Positions 47,838 to 56,229 of a stretch of 64,000 nt of DNA are shown piece after piece; the stretch's first letter is position 1; each line of letters begins with the position of its first letter. A program made the translations under genes and the position numbers. The stretch comes from Pseudomonas lurida (GTDB lineage: Bacteria; Pseudomonadota; Gammaproteobacteria; Pseudomonadales; Pseudomonadaceae). The stretch is from positions 913,501 through 977,500 of the forward strand of contig NZ_PDJB01000001.1 of NCBI RefSeq assembly GCF_002563895.1, written 5' to 3'. The notes under the pieces were generated by a model, which saw nothing but the letters and a program-made list of their open reading frames with translations, searched no databases and was not told where the DNA came from.

Positions 47838-50123
47838 CTAGAAGTGGAAGTTGGTAGACAACAGGGCCGTACGACCGGCCGCCTGGTTGGCGAAGTGTGT
47901 CGAGAAAGCCTTGTCGTAATAGGTCTTGTCGGTCAGGTTTTGCACGTTCAATTGCAGGTCGACGTTCTTGCTCAGTTTGTAGCTGGCCATGGCGTCGTAG
48001 CGGGTGTAGGACGGTACGTAAACGGTATTGCCAGCATCGCCGTAAACCTGATCGACGTAGAACGCGCCACCACCGATGGTGAGCTTGGGGGTGAGGTCGT
48101 AAGTGGTCCACAGGCTGAAGGTATTCTTCGGCGTGTTGGGCATTTGATTGCCTTTGCTTGAACCCGAACTGACCACGCCATTGCGACCATTCAGGCCGGA
48201 TTTGACCAGTTCGCTGTCGAGGTAGCTGTAGCCCGCGAACACCTGCCACTGGTCGGTGATCTTGCCGCTGGCGGACAACTCCACGCCGTCGACTTGGGAT
48301 TCACCCGCGTTCTGGTAGGTCAGGGCGTCGACCAGGATGCGGGTGTTTTTCTTCTCGGTACGGAACACCGCGGCGGTCAGGGACAGGCGATCGTGGAACA
48401 GGTCCCATTTGGTGCCCAGTTCGTAGTTGACGGTTTCTTCCGGCTGCAGGTCGCTGGTGGCGGCACCGGCCGAGAGTGGGTTGCCGTCCGACCCTTCACC
48501 CACCAGGCCACCGGCAGGCGTCGCCGACGTGGCGTAGGAGGCATAGAGGCTGGCGTTTTCCACGGGTTTCCAGACAAGGCCGGCTTGCCAGTTGAAGAAC
48601 TGGCTGTCTTCTTTGATTTTGCTGCGGCCGGTCGCGGAATCGGTGTTGGCAACGGTGTCGAAGGTGTCGTAGCGCAGGCCGACGTTCAGCAACCATTTCG
48701 GGTCCAGCTCGATGGTGTCGAACACATACGCGCCACGGCTGGTGGCCTTGGTGGCGGTGCCGTAATAGTTGCGCGCGATGCTGCCGGACCAGGCGTCATC
48801 CGGGTTCGGGTTGCTCAGGGAGGTGCACTGGCCGCCCAGGTTGCCCTTGGCCACGGTACAGATCGGGTTGGCATTGGGGCTGATGGTGTAGCTGCTCACG
48901 CGGGTTTCTTCGCCGGTGAACTCCAGCCCGGTGGAGTAGCTGTGCTTGAACCCCAGCGCCTGGAAGCTGCCGAACACATCCGTTTGGTTGGTGGTGGTGG
49001 TTGTGGTCGAGACTCGACTGTTGGCGCGGCGCCACACGGTGCCGAACCGGTTGACGTTGAGCTTGCTGTCGTCCGGCTGCGTCAGAATGTAATCCTGGCC
49101 TGTGCTGCCGTGGCGCAGGGTGTTTTTCAGCGTCATGCTGTCGTTCAGGTCGTGCTCGATGGAGAACGTGCTGATATCGGCGCGGGTCTTGCGGAAGTCA
49201 CGGTCCTTGAGGCCATAGAAGTTGTTGCTGTCGCCGCCGTCGTTGGGTTTGTCATGCACGTGGGCGGTGGCTGTCGACGAACCGTAGCCGTAGGGAATGC
49301 CCGAGTCCGGCAGGTCGTTGCTTTCCATGTGGTAGTAGCTGAGGTTGACGCGGGTCGGGGTGCCCAGGCCAAAGGTCAGCGACGGTGCCACGCCCCAACG
49401 GTCGTAATTGATCGCGTCGCGGCCGGCCACGTTCTGTTCGTGGCTCATCAGGTTCAAGCGGAACGCGGCGCTGTCGTCGAGGAATTGGCGGTTCACGTCG
49501 AGTACGTAGCGGCGGGTCTGGTCGGAACCGTAGGTAAAGCCGCCGTTGGTGAAGTCCCGCGCTTGTGGGGTCTTGCTCACCAGGTTGAGGCTACCGCCGG
49601 CCGAGCCGCGACCGCCGAACGAGGAGTTCGGGCCTTTGCTGACTTCGATCGACTCGATATCAAAGATCTCGCGGCTTTGGCCGCCGGTGTCACGCACGCC
49701 GTCCAGGTAGGTATCGCCCTGGGCATCAAAGCCACGGATGAACGGGCGATCGCCCTGGGGGTTGCCGCCTTCGCCGGCGCCGAACGTAATGCCCGGTACG
49801 GTGCGCAACGCATCCTGCAACGAAGTGGCGGCGGTGTCCTTGAGCACTTGCTGGGGCACCACGGTGACCGAGCGCGGCGTGTCGACCAGCGGCGCGGTGT
49901 ACTTTTGCGACGAGGCCTTTTCGACCTGGTAGGAGGTGGTGTCCTGCTCTTCCCCGGTGATGCTGGTGGCGCCCAGGGAGATGCTGTTGCGCTGGCCTTG
50001 TTGTTCAGTGTCTTCGGCCGCCTGCGCCAGGTGGGCGACAGAGCTGGCGCTGAGGGCAACGCCGATGGCCGATGCCAGCATACGTGGTGAACTGGCAGGT
50101 ATTTTTGTAGTGGTGCGCGACAT
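47838..50123 (-). CDS. piuA: TonB-dependent ferric-siderophore receptor PiuA
   Basis: A 761-residue outer-membrane receptor. A signal peptide ends around LAQAAED; the plug (VVPQQVLKDTAATSLQDALR, PFIRGFDAQGDTYLDGVRDT) is followed by a 22-strand barrel ending in the terminal Phe (TALLSTNFHF). PiuA homologues in P. aeruginosa import catechol-type siderophores and siderophore-linked antibiotics. Start ATG 50123; an upstream in-frame Met is not used. It is divergent from piuC. The AT-rich 206-base region between them is where a Fur site is expected; I find only a weak candidate. Confidence 0.93.
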   Translation of the reverse strand: MSRTTTKIPASSPRMLASAIGVALSASSVAHLAQAAEDTEQQGQRNSISLGATSITGEEQDTTSYQVEKASSQKYTAPLVDTPRSVTVVPQQVLKDTAATSLQDALRTVPGITFGAGEGGNPQGDRPFIRGFDAQGDTYLDGVRDTGGQSREIFDIESIEVSKGPNSSFGGRGSAGGSLNLVSKTPQARDFTNGGFTYGSDQTRRYVLDVNRQFLDDSAAFRLNLMSHEQNVAGRDAINYDRWGVAPSLTFGLGTPTRVNLSYYHMESNDLPDSGIPYGYGSSTATAHVHDKPNDGGDSNNFYGLKDRDFRKTRADISTFSIEHDLNDSMTLKNTLRHGSTGQDYILTQPDDSKLNVNRFGTVWRRANSRVSTTTTTTNQTDVFGSFQALGFKHSYSTGLEFTGEETRVSSYTISPNANPICTVAKGNLGGQCTSLSNPNPDDAWSGSIARNYYGTATKATSRGAYVFDTIELDPKWLLNVGLRYDTFDTVANTDSATGRSKIKEDSQFFNWQAGLVWKPVENASLYASYATSATPAGGLVGEGSDGNPLSAGAATSDLQPEETVNYELGTKWDLFHDRLSLTAAVFRTEKKNTRILVDALTYQNAGESQVDGVELSASGKITDQWQVFAGYSYLDSELVKSGLNGRNGVVSSGSSKGNQMPNTPKNTFSLWTTYDLTPKLTIGGGAFYVDQVYGDAGNTVYVPSYTRYDAMASYKLSKNVDLQLNVQNLTDKTYYDKAFSTHFANQAAGRTALLSTNFHF

Positions 50124-50190
50124 GACGTGTCCTTTCCCCAAGGATGTGAAGCCGCGGAATATAGGGTGAACAAGACTTTCTATCAATTGC

Positions 50191-50215
50191 GATACATTGC
50201 TAATTGCATTGAATT
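50191..50215. promoter_or_regulatory. Weak candidate Fur site between piuA and piuC
   Basis: An AT-rich stretch (GATACATTGCTAATTGCATTG) resembles the Fur consensus at only about half of its positions. Iron genes of this type are usually Fur-controlled and the region lies between divergent piuA and piuC, so the position is right but the sequence match is poor. Confidence 0.25.
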
Positions 50216-50329
50216 TACATTCTTTACACTTTTTGCTTACGGTTTTTACGAACTCGTTCGTCTAGGGCGTTTTACACGGCGGATAAGAATCAATACCATT
50301 GGCGCCTCTCTGATTTCAGGTGTTGCCCC

Positions 50330-51010
50330 ATGCTGCTGCATATCCCCGGCCTGTTCTCTCCTGAGGAAGTGCAGCGCATTCGCCATGCCCTGGAAAACAC
50401 CGACTGGGCCGACGGTAAAATCACCGCCGGGCACCAGTCCGCCAAGGCCAAGCACAACCTGCAATTACCCGAGGGCCACCCGCTGGCCAAGGAAATCGGC
50501 GGGGCGATGCTCGAGCGGTTATGGAACAACCCGCTATTTATGTCAGCGGCGTTACCGCACAAAGTCTTTCCGCCGCTGCTCAATTGCTACACGGCCGGTG
50601 GCAGTTTCGATTTCCATATCGACAATGCCGTGCGCCAGGCCAGGGGCAGCCATGAGCGAGTGCGCACCGACCTGTCATCCACGCTGTTCTTCAGCGACCC
50701 GGACGAGTACGACGGCGGCGAACTGGAGATCCAGGACACCTTCGGCCTGCAGCGCGTGAAGTTGCCGGCCGGCGACATGGTGTTGTACCCCGGCTCCAGC
50801 CTGCACAAAGTCAACGCCGTGACCCGTGGCGCGCGCTATGCCTCGTTCTTCTGGACCCAGAGCCTGGTGCGCGAAGACAGCCAGCGCACCCTGCTGTTCG
50901 AGATGGATGGCGCGATCCAGCAACTGACCCGCGACGTCCCCGACCACCCGGCGCTGATCCAACTCACCGGCACCTACCACAACCTGCTGCGCCGCTGGGT
51001 CGACGTCTGA
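50330..51010 (+). CDS. piuC: Fe(II)/2-oxoglutarate hydroxylase PiuC (PKHD type)
   Basis: A 226-residue non-heme iron dioxygenase. The iron facial triad is visible: His96 and Asp98 in FHIDNAV, and His159 in [10 protein letters not shown], with the 2-oxoglutarate Arg in [14 protein letters not shown]. PiuC homologues form part of the iron-uptake locus in P. aeruginosa and affect susceptibility to siderophore-linked antibiotics; the substrate is unknown. Immediately followed (one base) by the Sel1-repeat gene. Confidence 0.93.
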   Translation: MLLHIPGLFSPEEVQRIRHALENTDWADGKITAGHQSAKAKHNLQLPEGHPLAKEIGGAMLERLWNNPLFMSAALPHKVFPPLLNCYTAGGSFDFHIDNAVRQARGSHERVRTDLSSTLFFSDPDEYDGGELEIQDTFGLQRVKLPAGDMVLYPGSSLHKVNAVTRGARYASFFWTQSLVREDSQRTLLFEMDGAIQQLTRDVPDHPALIQLTGTYHNLLRRWVDV

Positions 51011-51011
51011 T

Positions 51012-51764
51012 ATGGGCTTTTTATTGCGCCGTGAAGAAGTGCTCAACGTCGAACAACTGCAAAGCATGCTCGATGACTCGCCCGTGCGCGCAGCCCAGGC
51101 GATCCTGGTGGCGGCGAAGGCGGGTGTGGTGGAGGCCCAGGCCCTGCTCGGGCAGATCCTGCTGGAAGGCCGTGGCATTGCCCGTGATGAAGCGCTGGCG
51201 TTGCGCTGGTTCCAGATTGCGGCGAAGGGCGGACACTTGATGGCGCGTAATATGGCCGGGCGCTGTTTGGAGCAGGGTTGGGGGTGTGCGGCTGATGAAG
51301 CGGCAGCGGCGCGAGAGTACCGTCTGGCCGCCGAGGCCGGTTTGGATTGGGCGCAATACAATTACGCCAATCTGTTGGCCACCGGGCGCGGTGTTGCCGA
51401 AGACCCGCAACAAGCGCTGAGCCTATACCGCCAGGCAGCGGAACAGGGCCATGCCAAGTCGATGAACCTGTTGGGGCGATATCTGGAAGACGGTCAAGTG
51501 TGCCCAAGAGATTTGGACGCAGCCGTAGACTGGTACCGTCGTTCAGCCGAAGGCGGCGATTTTCGCGGGCAGTTCAGTTATGCAGCGGTGCTGGCGGACA
51601 GAGGCCAGGTTGACGTGGCGTTGGAGTGGTTGCGCAAGGCGCTGGCGGCGGGGAATCTGAAATTTCTGCGGACGGCGTACCAGGCATTGGCATCAGCGGA
51701 TGATCCGCAGGTGCGGCAGATGGCTTTGGATTATCATCAACGAGCTATGCAGCTAGCCCAATAG
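51012..51764 (+). CDS. Sel1/TPR-like repeat protein
   Basis: A 250-residue protein with five or six Sel1 repeats of about 36 residues (for example AQALLGQILLEGRGIARDEA and AQYNYANLLATGRGVAEDPQ). No signal peptide. It sits one base after piuC and so belongs to that transcript, as in P. aeruginosa (PA4516 type). Sel1 proteins act as protein-interaction adaptors; no partner can be named. Confidence 0.88.
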   Translation: MGFLLRREEVLNVEQLQSMLDDSPVRAAQAILVAAKAGVVEAQALLGQILLEGRGIARDEALALRWFQIAAKGGHLMARNMAGRCLEQGWGCAADEAAAAREYRLAAEAGLDWAQYNYANLLATGRGVAEDPQQALSLYRQAAEQGHAKSMNLLGRYLEDGQVCPRDLDAAVDWYRRSAEGGDFRGQFSYAAVLADRGQVDVALEWLRKALAAGNLKFLRTAYQALASADDPQVRQMALDYHQRAMQLAQ

Positions 51765-51792
51765 CAAGTCGAGACGACGCAGCCCCCACAAA

Positions 51793-51820
51793 AAAGCCCA
51801 TGACAGATCATGGGCTTTCG
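51793..51820. terminator. Bidirectional terminator between the Sel1 gene and speC
   Basis: Perfect stem AAAGCCCATGA / TCATGGGCTTT (51793-51818) with flanking A/T runs on both sides, between convergent genes. Confidence 0.85.
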
Positions 51821-51854
51821 CTTGCAGCGTGCAGCTAAAAACTAACCGCTGCTC

Positions 51855-53018
51855 TTACACATAGAACGATTTCAACGGCGGAAAGCCATTGAACTCAACC
51901 GCGCTGTAGCTGGTGGTGTAAGCACCGGTCGACAGCCAGTACAAACGGTCACCAATCGCCAGGTTCAGCGGCAGGCCGTACTTGTAGTTCTCGTACATGA
52001 TGTCGGCGCTGTCGCAGGTAGGGCCGGCGATGACCACTTCTTCCATCTCGCCTTTCTTCTCGGTCCAGATCGGGAACTTGATGGCTTCGTCCATGGTTTC
52101 GATCAGGCCGGAGAACTTGCCCACGTCGGTGTATACCCAACGCTCGACGGCGGTGCGCGATTTACGCGCAACCAGTACCACTTCGCTGACCAGGATGCCG
52201 GCGTTGGCGATCAACGAACGGCCTGGCTCGAGGATGATTTCCGGCAGGTCGTCGCCGAAATCTTCCTTGAGGAAGCGGATGATTTCTTCGGCGTAGGTTT
52301 CCAGGCTGTTGGTACGGGTGATGTAGTTGGCCGGGAAGCCGCCGCCCATGTTGATCAGCTTGAGGTGGATGCCGTCTTCTTCCTTCAGGCGTTCGAAGAT
52401 CACTTTGACCTTGGCGATCGCTGCGTCCCATACGCTGATGTCGCGCTGTTGCGAACCCACGTGGAACGAGATGCCGTACGGCACCAGGCCCAGGTCGCGG
52501 GCGAGGATCAGCAGGTCCATGGCCATGTCGGTCTGGCAGCCGAATTTGCGCGACAAAGGCCAGTCAGCCGTGGTCGAGCCTTCGGTAAGGATACGCACAT
52601 ACACTTTAGAACCCGGGGCTGCCTTGGCAATGTTGCGCAGGTCGGCTTCGGAGTCGGTGGAGAACAGGCGCACGCCTTTCTCGTAGAAGTAGCGGATGTC
52701 CTTGGATTTCTTGATGGTGTTGCCGTAGCTGATACGGTCGGGGCTGACGCCGCGGTCCATGACTTTGTCCAGCTCGTAGATCGAGGCGATATCGAAGCTC
52801 GAGCCCTTGTCTTTCAACAGGTCGATGATCTCGACAGCCGGGTTGGCCTTGACTGCGTAATAGACCTTGGCGAATTCGAAACCGGCGCGCAGGTCATCGT
52901 AGGCCTGGCTGATCATCGCGGTGTCGATCACCACGAACGGGGTTTCTTGCTTGTCGGCGAACGCCTTCATTTTGTCAAACGTGGCGCGCGCGAAATAATC
53001 TTCGACGTTGATCGACAT
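51855..53018 (-). CDS. speC: Ornithine decarboxylase (fold type III, alanine-racemase-like)
   Basis: A 387-residue PLP enzyme turning L-ornithine into putrescine. PLP-binding Lys57 lies in YYAVKANP; GCQTDMAMDL, GSQQRDISVWDA and the C-terminal catalytic Cys in GPTCDSADIMYENYKY are present. Length matches P. aeruginosa SpeC. Some close homologues accept lysine as well. Start ATG 53018, with AGGAG eight bases upstream; an in-frame extension to 53111 (31 codons, beginning MPWEVGEPKWG) is open but lacks a ribosome-binding site and is not in the family. A long structured leader lies upstream. Confidence 0.93.
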   Translation of the reverse strand: MSINVEDYFARATFDKMKAFADKQETPFVVIDTAMISQAYDDLRAGFEFAKVYYAVKANPAVEIIDLLKDKGSSFDIASIYELDKVMDRGVSPDRISYGNTIKKSKDIRYFYEKGVRLFSTDSEADLRNIAKAAPGSKVYVRILTEGSTTADWPLSRKFGCQTDMAMDLLILARDLGLVPYGISFHVGSQQRDISVWDAAIAKVKVIFERLKEEDGIHLKLINMGGGFPANYITRTNSLETYAEEIIRFLKEDFGDDLPEIILEPGRSLIANAGILVSEVVLVARKSRTAVERWVYTDVGKFSGLIETMDEAIKFPIWTEKKGEMEEVVIAGPTCDSADIMYENYKYGLPLNLAIGDRLYWLSTGAYTTSYSAVEFNGFPPLKSFYV

Positions 53019-53383
53019 GCTGGGAACTCCTAAGGGCAAACTGTATTGATCAATGGGTGCAAATGAACGTCCTCCGTATCCCCACTTTGGTTCGCCTACT
53101 TCCCAAGGCATGTCGCCGAAAGCAAAAAGGCCATGGGATCTACCGCTGCCCTTGGCCTTGCTGTCTCGTCGTCAGTACTTGAGCCGGATGGATCGTTTCC
53201 AGCATGGACGTTCGGCGCGAACTTTAGGGCGTGAGGGGCCATAGATCAACTAAAAATGTCGCGTTTTTGCACGCGTTCGTCGCGCGATAGCGTGCAGCTA
53301 CTTATGTAACCGACCCGTGTGACGGAATGATGTTCCCCACAAGGGACAATTTGACGGGATATCACGGCCCACCGAGATTCAAA
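53019..53383 (-). other. Non-coding region upstream of speC
   Basis: About 365 bases with no supported gene. It holds the terminator-like hairpin (53124-53160), a second hairpin GCACGC / GCGTGC at 53269-53295, and an AGGAG site just before speC. An ATACGGAGGACG stretch near 53065-53076 (minus strand) could serve a short leader frame: TTG at 53057, ten codons, ending in TAG inside the speC ribosome-binding site. Confidence 0.5.
53124..53160 (-). promoter_or_regulatory. Terminator-like hairpin in the speC upstream leader
   Basis: On the minus strand AAGGCCA...GGG / CCC...TGGCCTT (one T-T mismatch, 11-base loop) is followed by TTTTT. It lies about 105 bases before the speC start codon. No promoter is apparent between this hairpin and speC, so it may be an attenuator in the leader; alternatively it may end read-through from the upstream ABC transporter genes. 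Confidence 0.6.
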
Positions 53384-53472
53384 TGTGGGAGCGGGCTTGC
53401 TCGCAAAGGCGGTGCTTCAGCACCCTATTCAGTGACTGACACGCTGCCTTCGCGAGCAAGCCCGCTCCCACA
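53384..53472. repeat. REPIN between the ABC transporter and speC
   Basis: Outer arms TGTGGGAGCGGGCTTGCTCGC and GCGAGCAAGCCCGCTCCCACA are perfectly inverted, enclosing GGTGCTTCAGCACC as central hairpin. Closest relative in the window is 18942-19030. Confidence 0.9.
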
Positions 53473-53494
53473 GTTTTGACCGAGTGGTGTCAGG

Positions 53495-54652
53495 TTAGGC
53501 CAGCGCAGTCTCGGCAGGCGAAACAATACTGGTCTTGCCCCCTCGGGACTTACCGGAGCTCAGGTACTCGGCAATCGACTCCTGGGTCACTTCTCCCAGG
53601 AACACTCGCTCGGCATCCAACACCGGCAACCACGAACGGTTGAACTCGTACATACGCGACAGCAGGATGCGCAAATGCTCGTCATACGCCGCCGTGGCGT
53701 TGAACTCGCGCAGGTACTGGCCGCAGGTGCCCGTCTGACGGTGCAGGTCGCGCCGGCGCACATACCCCAGTGCCTTGTTCTCGGCACAGGTGACCACCAT
53801 GTAGCGACGGTCGTGTTCGTCCATCAGTTCCAAGGCGTCCGCCACCGGGGTTTCTGGGCTCACCGACGGGGCGTTGTCCGCCGCGTCTTCGGCTTTCACC
53901 AGCAGCAGGCGCTTGAGGGTGCTGTCCTGGCCCACGAAGTTGCTGACGAACTCGTCGGCCGGGTGCGCCAGCAGCGTGTCCGGATGGTCGATCTGCAGCA
54001 GCTTGCCGGCGCGGAAGATGGCGATCTTGTCGCCCAGCTTGATGGCTTCATCGATGTCGTGGCTGACCATGATCACGGTCTTGTTCAGCGCGCGCTGCAT
54101 CTCGAAGAACTCGTTCTGGATCATCTCGCGGTTGATCGGGTCGACCGCGCCGAACGGTTCATCCATCAGCAGCAGCGGCGCGTCGGCCGCCAGTGCGCGG
54201 ATCACGCCGATACGCTGCTGCTGGCCGCCCGACAACTCGCGCGGGTAGCGATGCAGGTACTGCTTGGGCTCCAGCTTGATCATGCTCATCAACTCGCGGG
54301 CGCGGTCGTGGCATTTCTGCTTGTCCCAACCGAGCAGCTTGGGCACCACCACGATGTTCTCCTCGATGGTCATGTTCGGGAACAAGCCGATCTGCTGGAT
54401 CACGTAGCCGATGTTGCGACGCAGGGTCACTTCATCGAGGTCGGTGGTGTCTTCGCCGTTGATCAGGATCTTGCCCGAGGTGGGCTTGATCAGGCGGTTG
54501 ATCATCTTCAGCGTGGTGCTCTTGCCGCAACCCGAGGGGCCGAGGAATACGCAAATCTCGCCTTCGTTGACGGTCAGGCTCACGTCGTTGACGGCAGAAA
54601 CAGTCTTGCCGTTGCTTTGAAAAGTCTTGGTCAGGTTTTGAAGTTCGATCAT
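53495..54652 (-). CDS. Osmoprotectant ABC transporter ATP-binding protein (OpuCA/OsmV-like)
   Basis: A 385-residue ABC ATPase: Walker A GPSGCGKST near residue 37, Q-loop QQIGLF, signature ELSGGQQQR, Walker B LLLMDEPFGAVD, then a C-terminal CBS-domain pair (about 260-375). The CBS domains are typical of quaternary-amine transporters and sense ionic strength. Start ATG 54652 overlaps the permease stop by four bases. Last gene of the four-gene operon. Confidence 0.92.
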   Translation of the reverse strand: MIELQNLTKTFQSNGKTVSAVNDVSLTVNEGEICVFLGPSGCGKSTTLKMINRLIKPTSGKILINGEDTTDLDEVTLRRNIGYVIQQIGLFPNMTIEENIVVVPKLLGWDKQKCHDRARELMSMIKLEPKQYLHRYPRELSGGQQQRIGVIRALAADAPLLLMDEPFGAVDPINREMIQNEFFEMQRALNKTVIMVSHDIDEAIKLGDKIAIFRAGKLLQIDHPDTLLAHPADEFVSNFVGQDSTLKRLLLVKAEDAADNAPSVSPETPVADALELMDEHDRRYMVVTCAENKALGYVRRRDLHRQTGTCGQYLREFNATAAYDEHLRILLSRMYEFNRSWLPVLDAERVFLGEVTQESIAEYLSSGKSRGGKTSIVSPAETALA

Positions 54653-55302
54653 TTGAGCAGTCCTTTTGGGGTCAGCGAGCGTTGCAGCCATTGCAGAAGC
54701 AGGTCGGCGAAGATGGCCAGGAGACTGACCAGCACGGCGCCAACGATCAGCATCGACATGTCGCTGCGGCTGATGGAAGCCAGAATAAGTACACCCAGGC
54801 CACCGGCGCCGATGGTGGCGGCGATGGTCATCACACCAATGTTCATCACGACGGCGGTGCGCACCCCGGCGAGGATCACCGGCACGGCGATGGGCAATTC
54901 GACCATGCGCAGGCGCTGGCCGAAGGTCATGCCGATGCCTTTGGCGGCTTCGCGGATGCCTGGCTCCACGCCAGTCAGGGCGAGGTAGGTGTTACGCATG
55001 ATCGGCAGCAGGGAGTAGAGGAACACGGCAGTGATCGCCGGCATCGGCCCCAGGCCCTGGCCGAACTTGGAGTAGAACGGCAGCAGCAGGCCGAACAGGG
55101 CGATGGACGGCACCGTCAGCAGCACCGTGGCGCTGGCTTGCAATGGGCCGGCCAGGGTCGGGAAGCGCGTCATCAGGATGCCCAGGGGCACGCCGATCAG
55201 GATCGCGAGGATCACGGCGATGCCGACCAGGGTAATGTGCTGCCAGGTCAGGTGCAGGACCTGGGCCCAATCAAGATGGGAAAAGGCGTTTAAAAATTCC
55301 AT
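54649..55302 (-). CDS. Osmoprotectant ABC transporter permease (OpuCB-like)
   Basis: A 217-residue permease with about five transmembrane segments and the coupling motif GIREAAKGIGMTFGQRLRMVELPIAVPVILAG, which contains the EAA loop. Pairs with the second permease at 56230-56946. Start ATG 55302 with GAGGAG upstream; 13 bases after the binding-protein gene. Confidence 0.9.
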   Translation of the reverse strand: MEFLNAFSHLDWAQVLHLTWQHITLVGIAVILAILIGVPLGILMTRFPTLAGPLQASATVLLTVPSIALFGLLLPFYSKFGQGLGPMPAITAVFLYSLLPIMRNTYLALTGVEPGIREAAKGIGMTFGQRLRMVELPIAVPVILAGVRTAVVMNIGVMTIAATIGAGGLGVLILASISRSDMSMLIVGAVLVSLLAIFADLLLQWLQRSLTPKGLLK

Positions 55303-55315
55303 GTCTTCTCCTCTT

Positions 55316-56209
55316 TTAGTTGATTGGATGTTGGCGCAGGAAATCTGCGGCGACAGCGGAAGGGCTTTCATGGTCGACGTCGACCCGCGCGTTCAGCTGG
55401 CGCATGGTTGCGTCGTCGAACAGGTCGGCCAGTGGTTTGAGTTCAGCGGCGAGCGTCGGGTGCTGGTCGAGGTATTCCTGGCGGATCACCGGCGCGGCGG
55501 TGTAGTCGGGGAAGTAGTGCTTGTCGTCTTCCAGCAGCTTCAACTTGAAGGCATTAAGGCGGCCGTCGGTGGTGTAGACCAGGCCGGCAAACACCTGGCC
55601 GTTACGCAGGGCGGTGTAGACCAGGCCGGCGTCCATCTGCCGGGTGTTTTTGCGCGTGAGGTTCATGTCATACAGCTTGACCATGCCGCCCATGCCGTCG
55701 GAACGGTTGGCGAACTCGGTGTCCAGCGCGACCAGGCGTGTGCCTTTGGTTTTTTCCGCCAGGGCTTGGGTGAGGTCGCTGATGCTGTTGATCTGCGGGA
55801 ATTCCTTGGCCACGTTCTCGGGCAGGGCCAGGGCGTAAGTGTTGCTGAAGCGCGACGGCGAGAGCCAGACCAGGCCTTTTTTCGCGTCGAGTTCTTTCAC
55901 TCTTGCGTAGGACTGTTCGCTGTCGAGTTTCTCGTCGACATGGTTGTAGGCCACCAGCGACACGCCGGTGTATTCCCAGATCAGGTCCAGTTGCCCACTC
56001 TCCTGGGCACTGCGTGCCAGGTTGCTGCCCAGGCCACCGGTTACACGGGCGTCATAGCCCTTGGTGCGCAGGTACTGGGACGTGATTTCGGCGAGCAGGG
56101 TCTGTTCGGTGAACACCCGGGCGCCGATGCGGATCACAGGTTTTTCGGCGGCTTGCGCAATACCTGCAAACAGCAGGACGCAGCTCAATATCAGGGTCAG
56201 TCTTTTCAT
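55316..56209 (-). CDS. Osmoprotectant ABC transporter substrate-binding protein (OpuCC/OsmX-like)
   Basis: A 297-residue periplasmic protein with signal peptide (ending AGIAQAAEK) and an OpuAC-type fold: IRIGARVFTEQTLLAEI, LDLIWEYTGVSLVAYN, YALALPENVAKE and the later AGLVYTTDGRLNAF. Conserved aromatic residues that cage quaternary ammonium groups are plausible (WEYTG) but I cannot verify the cage. Likely ligands are glycine betaine, choline or carnitine. Confidence 0.9.
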   Translation of the reverse strand: MKRLTLILSCVLLFAGIAQAAEKPVIRIGARVFTEQTLLAEITSQYLRTKGYDARVTGGLGSNLARSAQESGQLDLIWEYTGVSLVAYNHVDEKLDSEQSYARVKELDAKKGLVWLSPSRFSNTYALALPENVAKEFPQINSISDLTQALAEKTKGTRLVALDTEFANRSDGMGGMVKLYDMNLTRKNTRQMDAGLVYTALRNGQVFAGLVYTTDGRLNAFKLKLLEDDKHYFPDYTAAPVIRQEYLDQHPTLAAELKPLADLFDDATMRQLNARVDVDHESPSAVAADFLRQHPIN

Positions 56210-56229
56210 GTGATTTCCTTTGCCAAGCC

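Noticed and set aside
48294..50090. A 598-codon open frame antisense to piuA
   Set aside because: Its Gly/Val/Arg-rich sequence is a shadow of the receptor gene; no start site or domain supports it.
50191..50215. Strong Fur box between piuA and piuC
   Set aside because: The best stretch matches the 19-base consensus at only about half the positions, so it is listed only as a weak candidate.
51855..53111. SpeC starting at 53111 instead of 53018
   Set aside because: No ribosome-binding site, a hairpin immediately upstream, and a length beyond the 387-residue family; the AGGAG before 53018 is well placed.
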